From: Paragorgia papillata
Lineage: Eukaryota > Cnidaria > Anthozoa > Scleralcyonacea > Coralliidae
Reading direction: 5' to 3'
DNA: 64,000 bases
Assembly: GCA_035771165.1 (NCBI GenBank)
Contig: JAWNZC010000348.1
Location: 5,320,501-5,384,500, forward strand
Below the pieces are notes generated by a model. That model worked only from the letters and a program-made list of their open reading frames with translations. It was not told the origin of the DNA and ran no database searches. Positions 55,471 to 64,000 of the stretch are shown one piece after another; the stretch's first letter is position 1; each line of letters starts with the position of its first letter. A program made the position numbers and the translations under genes.

Positions 55471-55640
55471 CACAGCGTATACAAAGGAGGCACAGCGCGT
55501 AGACGGAGCAGGCACAGCGTACACAAAGCAGGCACAGCGCGTAGACGGAGCAGGCACAGCGTACACAAGGCAGGCACATCGTAGACGGAGCAGGCACAGC
55601 GGACACAAAGCAGGCACAGCGTAGACGGAGCAGGCACAGC
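55471..55640. repeat. GCAGGCACAGCG tandem repeat
   Basis: About eight units of 18-22 bp alternating GCAGGCACAGCGTACACAAA and GCAGGCACAGCGTAGACGGA. Open frames (Cys/Leu/Pro-rich, minus strand) are artefacts. Confidence 0.9.
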
Positions 55641-57414
55641 GTTTTTTTTTTATAAGTTTGAGTGTACTTAATGGAACCACAAAGGAGTTAAAGTCATGTT
55701 GGCCTTTTGGGGTTAAAATTTGTATTTTATTGCTACTTCCGGCGAAGGTTGATACTTTATCTGTTGGTTTTCGTGAGGCAAATTCAAGGCCGCCTGCACT
55801 GCAGGCATTTTATGTTGTAAATTTAATACATTGCTAAAGTGGCAACACGGCTCCAGCAAATCTTTCCCAAAACTTAGGAAGGGGATTTGAATAAAAAGCG
55901 CAATTAGCCTCCGGCTATGTTGCGTATGGAAAGGCGGATAGTCATTGTCCTTAGGGGTAGTTGTGGGATTATGTAGGCATATTAGTAAATTGTTGGATGT
56001 AAGTAAAAGTCGAGGTTTATAAGTTATGTATTTTGTGTTGATGCATGTCAACTATTTTGTGTATCTTAAGCATATCAATGCAGGCTTAAATATGCCTTCA
56101 TCATTTGATGTTTGCGTACAAGCTGTTGACATCATAGTAATAAGTATAAAATCAGTAGGTGAGTTGTTATTAAGAGAGAATGTTCGTTTGAGAATGTCAG
56201 TAGTGTCTTGGATGTAGGAGGGTATGTGGGGGATGAGTGAGTAAAAGGCTATACACATGGAAAGATAAAAGCTTGTAGTCAACTGGCATAAGAATTTGCT
56301 CTTTTTGACAATAAGCTTTACACGTGGCGTTTAGGAATGTCGCTGTCAGTCACAGTAAAACTACACAATGTGGCGAGCTTGGATGACTGCGATTCCCAGT
56401 TGAGTTTGGAACGCCTATAGTTTTGTCGTAATGTTTCGATGTTTGAACAAACAGTTTTGCTTTTTCCAATCAGCTTGCTTCCTCCTACATCACTGACTCA
56501 GTTGAAATGGACAACTGGGGCAAAAGGGATAATAAATATTTGTATTCTGAAAAACAATACAAACAACAACAAATTATAACAAATTACCAAAAAATAAAAA
56601 ATACTACAACTACAATATATTATTCATAATAACAATGACCAACAATAAACTACAAATAATCCACACATCAATTTTAATAATCATACTGCTGTCATGGAAC
56701 ACAATGTTATTTAATATATAAAAAATATCTATACATATCAGGCCTGTATACATATATAGCAGATCTTTAAGAAAGTTCAGTACATTCTGTAATAATATTT
56801 ACGGAATGTATGTAGGCCTGATACGCATACAATTTTTCCAGAATGGTGTTTTTATACAGCGACTGACTGCGAGGTCAAGCGTTTTGGACCATATTAAAAA
56901 ACAGACAAATACCAAATTTTACTCTTTAATAATTGTCCACCACTCATTCTACACTTACTCTAAAGAATAAAGCTCGAAATATTAGGAAATTTCCAAAATT
57001 CTTGAGAAAAAGCAAGCTTTAGTGGCGAGAGACTCTCTTAAATTTATTAGGCGCCATCTTAGAAAAAGCCGAAATACCATGGTCGGTTCAACGGTGAATA
57101 TCTCGAAAACGGTTGAGAGGTCACGACCCTCTCACGACACGACCTACATAAACGATCAAAACAAAGTAGAAAAAATACATTACCTTGCAAAATCCTGCAG
57201 ATATGGATAGTCCAACGATATATCAAACGATATCGCTGCTTTTTTAAAGAAAAAAATTAATGACAATAGCGTAAAATTCGGTATTCTAAGTCCAATGCAA
57301 AAATTTCAGCCGATCAAACGATGAGAAAATGAAGCCATTTCATTGCTCGACAATATCACGTGACAATCACATGACACTTGTCCGGCCTCCTCTGAGCGTC
57401 ACGTTAAATCCTGC
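55641..57414. other. Intergenic, nothing recognised
   Basis: A+T-rich, no supported gene. At 57020-57180 a GCGCCATCTTAG and GGTGAATATCTCGAAAACGG segment looks like repeat sequence. Confidence 0.5.
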
Positions 57415-57420
57415 GTTAAT

Positions 57421-59219
57421 CAGGGCGCTATAAAACATGGGCGTGGAAACGGCAATGGGAGCCTTGATCTATGTGTGATGCGCGTACCCCCCGCATATAT
57501 CACTGGTCGAGCTTCGATTCAATTTCATTTTCGAAAGTAGAGAAACATGAGCGAAGAAAACTGAGACGGCTGAAAGAAGATGCTAACGACAAAAGAATCT
57601 TCACCGATAGAAACCTCCGCATGAAAAATCACAGTAATGATGGGGAAAAAATTATTCACTATTGGCTATTGCTATGGCTGATCCAGACACCTCAAGACGA
57701 AGTCGAAGACTGTACCTGTGGTCTGTGAAAGTCGAACCTCCATAATTTTGAATATATGCTGCCAAGTATATGTGTGGTTTCCAGCTTTTTTAAGCCGTAA
57801 TCTTGCTGTATTTGCTCAATAAATGTTATTTTAATGATCTATATATACACATACATACTAGTTATAGTCTTGAATGAATCTCATGCAAACTTCAGAAGCT
57901 ACGGAAAAAAACTGAATAGTCAAACCTCAAGCGGCCATGATTATCAACTGTACTGTAGTCTGTAAAATAATGGACTTGATCAGATTTGTTTAAAACGGAG
58001 ACAGAAGTATATGGTAAGAGATACTACAGTACTCTTTTTAGTATGTCCTATAAAAAATATCCGTATAACTATATTATCGTATGTTGGTCTCTTGTGCTGT
58101 AGATTTGACTTAGAGTACTGTCTTCGGTATTCGACAACTCAATTTTGAGATAGAATATGATCGAATTTTGTCTGCAAAATGCAATCATTGTAGTTACCAG
58201 TTTCTCGTACAAAATATATAATGTTAATCTGCATGCCGTGAGAGTATTTTTTAGTGGGTTTTAAAGTGTTATGATATTATCTATGACAAAATATGCTGAA
58301 CTGCATATTAAGATTGTTTACTCTGGATAACAGAAAGCCGAAAACGTTCTTGATCAGTTTATTGTTTATTTTAAATGCTTTCCGCTGAAGTTTGGGCAAA
58401 CCTGTTAGAGTCTTCTGCCGGTTAACGTCTATAGTATTTCTGTGCACATAAAATTTGGCAAACAAAGAATACTAATCTTGTTTTTACCGTCGTAAACCAG
58501 CTTGAGTCGCACTGATGCAGACTTGTAGTAAACTTTGCAATTTTTATTTACATCATTTGGTTGAAATTTGTTTTCTCGTTTGTTTAACATTATTGGAAAC
58601 AGGGTTTTAGCATTGTGTATATGTTAATTCATGTGATTGCTCTTTGAAAGAAGCATGGGGTTTTAAACTTGAAAGCGTTAGCAGTTTTTTAGTACGTTTC
58701 ACGTATTAAAGCCATAGTGGCGGAAATGGAAGAGAAAATTTTCAAAAATGGGTTGGTGAAATGTCAGTTTTCACAAAAAAAGCACAAAAAAGCACGTTGG
58801 CTGACTATGTCAGTTCGAAAGCCCATTTAATTGTCTTTACGTTGGTGTATTCAAATTCACTTTTGTCAACCGATTCGCAGAGAAAACATGATTTTAACGG
58901 CGTGCGCCCTTCAACTCTCCCGATAAACAATTGTGCTTTTATTAATCTAAAATAAATCCTTGACAATATATAATTAAAACAAATTTAATCTGAACGAGTT
59001 ACTTGTTCTTTATTTGTGTTTCTAATGGCAGTAATAAGTTTTCTTCCTTTTCAAAAAGAGGAATTTATCTCGGGTACTCTTTATCTTTTTGGTCGCCATT
59101 CAAATTGTGTTTTTGTTGATTTTCAGAGCCCAAGCGCGCTCGTGCCAGTCCTTTGATGCATCACACATAGCTCGCTAAATTATATGCGCGTTTCCCCGCC
59201 CGTGTTTTATAGCGCCCTG
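57421..59219. mobile_element. Candidate 1.8-kb TIR DNA transposon, unclassified
   Basis: The left end CAGGGCGCTATAAAACATGG and the complement of the right end (CAGGGCGCTATAAAACACGG) match over about 31 bp. Similarity resumes at CTATGTGTGATGC. GTTAA lies just outside both ends (57415-57419, 59220-59224), a likely target duplication with one spare base. The interior has one possible coding patch (see next entry) and an AATAAA near 57823. Confidence 0.7.
57528..57728 (+). other. Open frame inside the 1.8-kb TIR element
   Basis: A charged frame (VEKHERRKLRRLKEDANDKR and onward, ending CTCGL) stops at 57726-57728, followed about 95 bp later by AATAAA. It has no upstream ATG that I trust. It could be the last exon of a transposon gene; I recognise no family. 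Confidence 0.25.
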
Positions 59220-59454
59220 GTTAAATCGTCTGCACAATCACGCGCTAAGTTCACGCAGGTACTGATACATGTAGAACTTAAACATTCATGTTTAATATAT
59301 GGCTAGGGTTCTTCGTACAGTTGTTTACTGAACGCCAAATCAAAATGCGAAGACAGTCTACAATCTCCAGTATAGAGAATTTGTTATTGAGCTGACGTGC
59401 AAAACTGATCGAGCGCCACTCGTGTAAAATGTAACAGACACGAACCAACAACAC

Positions 59455-59575
59455 TCCACAAACTGACTTCACAACATCGTCAACATGCCAGACCATATTA
59501 AAGTTGAATATAAAGCTTTTAATATTTATTCGCACCTTCCGCTAGGCAGACAATACATCCTTTCGTCCGTTGTTT
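59455..59575 (-). repeat. Inverted relative of 6229-6362
   Basis: Reverse complement of the repeat at 6.23-6.36 kb, including CATCGTCAACATGCCAGACC. Confidence 0.75.
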
Positions 59576-59639
59576 CGAGAAGAAAATTAATCGCTCCTTT
59601 GCGTTTCTCCGCCATTGTATTCGCCAGTCCTCGGGAAAA

Positions 59640-60296
59640 TCGGAATTCCCGTTGTGCATTTAATTAAAATATCTAGGAATATATTTGAGAATTGTTGTAA
59701 TCAAATATTAAAATATTTGGTGGTTCCCGAATCGTATAAATAATTTCCTTAATTGCAAATTGCTGGTTCATTGCAGTATACAGTACTAGATTTTACTTCG
59801 GCATTGCCACTTCGAAAGATTACTTGAAAACTGAATAAACGTGTGTTTGAAGATGTTTATGCACAAGCAATGAATTTTTTGAGGTTCGATTTGGTTGGAC
59901 ACACGCAATACAAAACAGGAAGTGATTTTTATTGGCTATGGCGCGTCACATGAATAGGGGGCGGAGGAGAAGAATCAATGATTTGTGTCAGGCTGACAGG
60001 GTTATAAATCCATGTCCTATATTCACGAATTTATTGGTTAAGATTAGCGTGTGTGTTGGGGTCAGGCTTTCATGAAGTACCTGGGTTATTTAGGACATGG
60101 AATTATTACCGCTGACAGGCTCTCTTTCAAGAGAGACTGATACTCAGGTTTAGTAAACGTTTGTTGACTAACCTTTTCGAATCGTGCTCACTGATGATCG
60201 TGCTCCATGTATGGGGGCGTGAGTCATGCTGAATATTAATGAGGCGGCATCCCTTTGGACACTATATGGGGGGCGTCATCTACAAGCGTTAAGACT
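59640..60296. other. Intergenic, nothing recognised
   Basis: No supported gene. A roughly repeated TAGGACATGG phrase occurs near 60092, and GCGTGTGTGTTGGGGTC near 60046; their meaning is unclear. Confidence 0.5.
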
Positions 60297-60323
60297 ATGG
60301 CTCTTCGAAGAAATAAGCGCTTG
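60297..60323 (+). other. Weak candidate first exon
   Basis: ATG in a good context reads MALRRNKRL straight into a perfect TTG|GTAAGT donor. The upstream ACTATATGG could be a promoter element. Very short, so chance is a real possibility. Confidence 0.2.
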
Positions 60324-60621
60324 GTAAGTAGACGATTACAACTTTTTAATTGATTGTAAAATAAAAAGGAATTTAGTTATATATAAGTTGGCTTAAAATA
60401 GGAGTGTAGTTAATCAGGTATCTATAAATCATAAGATCACAGGCAACTGAAAGCGTATAAAGCCCAAATCAAACGGGAACGCAAGTCCTGACAAGTTGGC
60501 AGTCACGAATTTCTGTGCGGTCATTCGATCTCCCCAACTTAACAAAATAAAGATTTCATGAGTGTTTTAAACAAGTTTTAACTTTGTCACGGTACATGGT
60601 ACCTGACTTTGCCAAGGTATT

Positions 60622-60818
60622 GACTTTGCCAAGGCCTTTGACAAGGTGGACCATTCCTTACTCATCAAAGTTTCATTCCTATGGAATTCAAGGCAATCTC
60701 CTGTGTTGGTTCAAAGATTACTTATCTGGTCGATACCAACAAGTCACTGTTTTTGGAGAAACATCTTCTCCTTCCCCAGTAGTTTCTGGTGTCCCCCAAG
60801 GATCAATTTTGGGGCCGT
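60622..60818 (+). pseudogene. Non-LTR retrotransposon reverse transcriptase fragment
   Basis: 60622-60669 reads DFAKAFDKVDHSLLIK, the RT motif A region of CR1/Jockey-type elements. After a one-base frameshift it continues YGIQGNLLCWFKDYLSGR and VSGVPQGSILGP (motif B). The catalytic YxDD is missing because the fragment stops where another element begins at 60831. A 14-bp GACTTTGCCAAGG duplication precedes it. Confidence 0.9.
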
Positions 60819-60830
60819 TTTTAGAGACCT

Positions 60831-61297
60831 TAAGATTGACGTTTTTTTCGCGAACGCCCAACCGCAAACCGCTAGAAAACTCGTGACAAAGAGCCTGACG
60901 TCGCGTTTGCCGTATTTCTTTCCCGTTTTCAACTGCAAGACCCCCATCTCCAGGTAAGTCATTTACCTCAATATATTAACGAATAACTGTTCAATGACTA
61001 CACGTACGTTTTATAACTATATCTACGACACACACTATCTTATCTTTGATTTGGTAGGTTTTTTGTTTGCTAAAATGATAAGATCTACCTGTTTTGAGTA
61101 TTTTAATGTGAAGCATACCTTGCTGTCGCCATTTTGTTTCTGACGTATATCAATTTTTCGCGGTCGGCGGGGAATAACGTAAACGTCAATCTTTATAAGG
61201 TCTAATTCATTTTTACGTCAAACGTCAAACCGCTAACCTCAAACTGCAGTCAGCGATTAGCGGTAAATAAAATAAACGTCAATCTTAAGGTCTCTAA
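60831..61297. mobile_element. TIR element truncating the RT fragment
   Basis: Ends TTAGAGACCTTAAGATTGAC and AATCTTAAGGTCTCTAA are inverted. TA is present on both sides. The inside contains further inverted AAACGTCAA units and CCAGGTAAGTCATTTAC / GTAAACGACTTACCTGG just outside and inside, suggesting nested relatives. Confidence 0.75.
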
Positions 61298-61516
61298 CGT
61301 AAACGACTTACCTGGCGCTGTTTCATCCCTCTTTGGTTTTGTCAAACACCCTCAAATGAAATATGATCTCGAGCGGCCAATGTCCGAAGCTATTAAATTA
61401 ACTGTTTGTATTAATTGTAATATTTCAAAATCCATGGCATTTAATTCAGTAAAATTATAGTACAAGGGAGTTAAAAGACTGAGAGTTGGTCGCAAATCTG
61501 TGGAAGGGATAAATTA

Positions 61517-61985
61517 ATATTAACGGAATATGTCTGTAGTGTCCGACGGTGTCTGCTCACAAATATTTCTCAAACTGTGGACTGGAAATGTATGAAATTA
61601 GGTGTGAATGGTAGAGTAATCCTGTTTCTATCAATGGCAACGAATATTCATGAAAAAAACAGTAATGACAGCGAGTGTTTACCGAAATAAAACAGTTGTG
61701 AAAGGTATATAAATTGTAGTGATTATTTAACGGAAATGTCTGCGGCGTCCCACGGTGTCTGCCTCACAAATATTTCTCAAACTTACTGTGGCCTGGAAAT
61801 TTATAAAATTAGGTGTGAATGGTAGAGTAACCCTGCTTCTATCAATGGCAACGAATATTCATGAAGAGAACAGTAATGATAGCGAGTGTTTACCAAAATA
61901 AAACAGTTGAGTGAAAGGTATACCATTATTAAACGGAAATGTCTGCGGCGTCCCATGGCGTTCGCTCACAAATATTTTCAGAAAC
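61517..61985. repeat. Tandem repeat of about 205-220 bp, two and a third copies
   Basis: Units begin TAACGGAAATGTCTGCGGCG and contain CAATGGCAACGAATATTCAT. Copies start near 61520, 61727 and 61932; the third is cut short after about 55 bp. Identity about 90 percent by eye. Confidence 0.9.
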
Positions 61986-62375
61986 TGACAGAGACATATG
62001 AAAGCAAAGCGTCTCACGGTGTTCGCTTTCAAAATCAAATTCAGGAACTTTCTATTATTAAGATATATTCCAAACTCTTGCATGGAGGTTTTAAATATAA
62101 AACTTACTTGAATGGTATGGGAGTCGAGGAGGCTGACACCACGGTTAGTGCTGACACTCAGCATTTTCATTTGATCAAATCGCAAAAGCATTGCAAAATG
62201 CTGTTTAGATATTTCCTTTGATATAAATCGTTTCAGCTTTGTTTGAAAATTAGAATTGAAATTATTAATTTTACTTACTAAACCTTCGTGATCGAGAGAT
62301 TATGTTCGTCAGCGAACGGGTTTTACAAAACCAAAGAGCTCCCCACGTCTAGGACCCACTTGGGTCCTAAACAAT
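61986..62375. other. Intergenic, possible promoter at its right end
   Basis: Holds no recognised repeat after 61985. The last 100 bp, with several CpGs and CCACGTCTAGGACCC, could be the promoter of the candidate exon at 62376. Confidence 0.4.
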
Positions 62376-62459
62376 ATGGCGTACATAGGAGTGGAAAGCA
62401 GTTTAACGACGTTTTTCGCCAAATTCGAGAAGTTTGCGAAGATTTACCACCGAATTACG
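62376..62459 (+). other. Candidate first coding exon at the right side
   Basis: ATG in a good context (ACAATATGG) opens 28 codons, MAYIGVESSLTTFFAKFEKF then AKIYHRIT, ending at a GTTCGT donor in phase 0. The amphipathic, protein-like composition and CpG-containing upstream sequence support a gene start. No homology recognised and later exons are not found before the window ends. Confidence 0.35.
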
Positions 62460-64000
62460 GTTCGTAATCTTATTTTATATAATAGTTAAGTATTTTAAAC
62501 TCTTTATTCTTTTTACAAAGGCTTTTTTTTGCGAAAGATACCTGCCAATGCATTTGCTTCACGAATCACGGTATTAACAAAATAGTCGGTAAACAAATGT
62601 CTTCCAAGTCCGCATGTGTACTTGTTTCTCTCTTTATTTTGTAGTATAAACGCCGTATTATTAAATGGTTTACTGTGATGGGTTTCCTTTAAGTTTTGAT
62701 TGATTTATTGCCGAGTAATCCAAATGAGAATTCAAATTTGGAAAAGTTCTAGCATAAAACCTTATTGTCCATTTGCCACCTTATATGTTTCTTTAATAGG
62801 CAACCTTGTTGCCATCAGAAGTGTTTGTTTTTTACTTTTTTTATGGTTTTGTACTCACATGGATCTATAGAAATAAATTAGCTTGCAATGCAATTTATAC
62901 AATAAAGGCCTTCATGGAGGCATAAATAATAGTGAGATATTATAAAGTATGACTTGTCTTTTTGAGTTATACCACTAAAGTTGAATCATAATTTTTGCTT
63001 TAAATGGTCGGCTTTTCAATGAAAACCCAGCTAAACTTTACATTTTTTACAAGTAAATGCACCTGTTGATATTGCCATTTCTGTAGAGTGTCTGGGATGC
63101 CAACTAAAACTCTAACAGTATCTCCCAGACACTCTACAAGTTTATTATTACATAAATGAAATATAATTTCCTGTATTGACTGATAGGATTAATGGCCACC
63201 TGCAAATAAATATTCACAACAAAACAGCAAGAGCATTTCTATTTTTAATATTTCTATATTTGAAAATACATTATCATTAATTCTCTTGTTTTGGTTGAAG
63301 CTACTTTCAATGGCACATCTTGATGTTCAGGGCTTCTCATAATCCCATCATATAATTCTCTTGTCAATATAAACTCTATATTTTGGGGACTTTTGCCCTT
63401 ATCAAATGCATTGCAATGGACTCAGTACAGCAAAATTTGGGTTTGCCATCTTGAGAAGGAAACCACAGCCAACCTTTGTGGTAAAAACCCAGTTAAAAAA
63501 ATAATAGAAATGCCACACCACATATAGAAGCTTTTAATATATACATGCATACAGTGTAACAAAAATCAACTGAACCCTTAACTTTGTGATCACTTTTGAA
63601 ATCTCTCTAATCATTGAACAGCAATAACTATTATAATAACAATCCAGATTAACACCTGAGCCACTGGACTACAAAATACAAATGTATATAAAAGCTGATA
63701 CTAAAGCCAAGTCAATTACATGTATGTGCACAACCTGTAAAGGTAATAAACTAAAGATTACAGTCTTACTAAGATGATAGAGCAAAGATCACTTGCAGCA
63801 AGTTTTGATGACTAGTGAGATATGCTGAACTATTGAACTAGATAAGCAAGGGTAGCAAACTGACAAATAGAAAAATACACATGCTACCTGTGGTGATTGA
63901 AAGAGTCAAACTGAAAATACTACATTAATAAAAAACTATGTGAACCACTGAACCGTTTGAAGTAGCACAAACTTATTTTGGTTATTTAAAAATTAGAAAC
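62460..64000. other. A+T-rich stretch, one hairpin
   Basis: No exon supported. A hairpin at 63084-63140 pairs TGTAGAGTGTCTGGGATG with TCCCAGACACTCTACA. If the exon at 62376 is real, this would be its first intron. Confidence 0.5.

Noticed and set aside
57022..57210. 62-codon plus-strand frame
   Set aside because: The GGTGAATATCTCGAAAACGG stretch inside looks like repeat sequence and no splice or homology evidence supports it.

Overview
This is animal nuclear DNA, A+T-rich, with small exons, canonical GT-AG introns and a heavy load of short DNA transposons. An integrin alpha chain makes it metazoan. The mix of a spliced no-I-domain integrin alpha, a DUF229-type ectoenzyme, an intronless O-fucosyltransferase-like gene, 5S-rRNA-derived and tRNA-derived SINEs and many fold-back elements suggests a marine invertebrate. 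A cnidarian (anthozoan) is my best guess, but that is inference and not proven by the sequence. There is no operon, CRISPR array or prokaryotic gene.

Layout. (1) 1-19.7 kb, minus strand: the 5' part of an integrin alpha gene, 14 exons found here by splice signals, reading phase and FG-GAP homology. They join to 414 codons without a break; the gene continues beyond base 1. Its introns hold purine-rich tracts, a (CAAA)n microsatellite, two hAT-like elements with target-site duplications, a 1.4-kb long-inverted-repeat element with an internal 41-bp tandem array, and several fold-back elements. (2) 19.7-29.3 kb: no confident gene; fold-back elements, a 5S-type SINE split by another transposon, a 302-bp tandem duplication and a tRNA-derived SINE. 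(3) 29.3-43.05 kb: an intact intronless type II membrane O-fucosyltransferase-like gene, then a roughly 5.9-kb-offset segmental duplication. The second copy carries only the 3' half of that gene with a 5-bp frameshifting deletion. Each copy runs through the same transposons into the same 14-bp satellite (about 1.3 kb in copy 1, about 4.0 kb in copy 2). (4) 43.2-46.9 kb: pogo/Tigger-like DNA transposon derivatives, a three-block TGTAT/TGCAT array and a Harbinger-like element. (5) 47.2-50.8 kb, plus strand: a two-exon DUF229 (sulfatase/alkaline-phosphatase superfamily) gene with an N-terminal membrane anchor. (6) 50.8-64 kb: repeats (second 5S SINE, two abutting TAA-flanked elements, GGA-rich and cosmid-like tandem arrays, a non-LTR reverse-transcriptase fragment, a 1.8-kb TIR element) and three weak candidate exons.

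All three recognised proteins act at the cell surface or in the secretory pathway, but nothing in the sequence shows that they work together. The long open frames in the satellite, the purine tracts and the pentanucleotide array are artefacts of repeats without stop codons.
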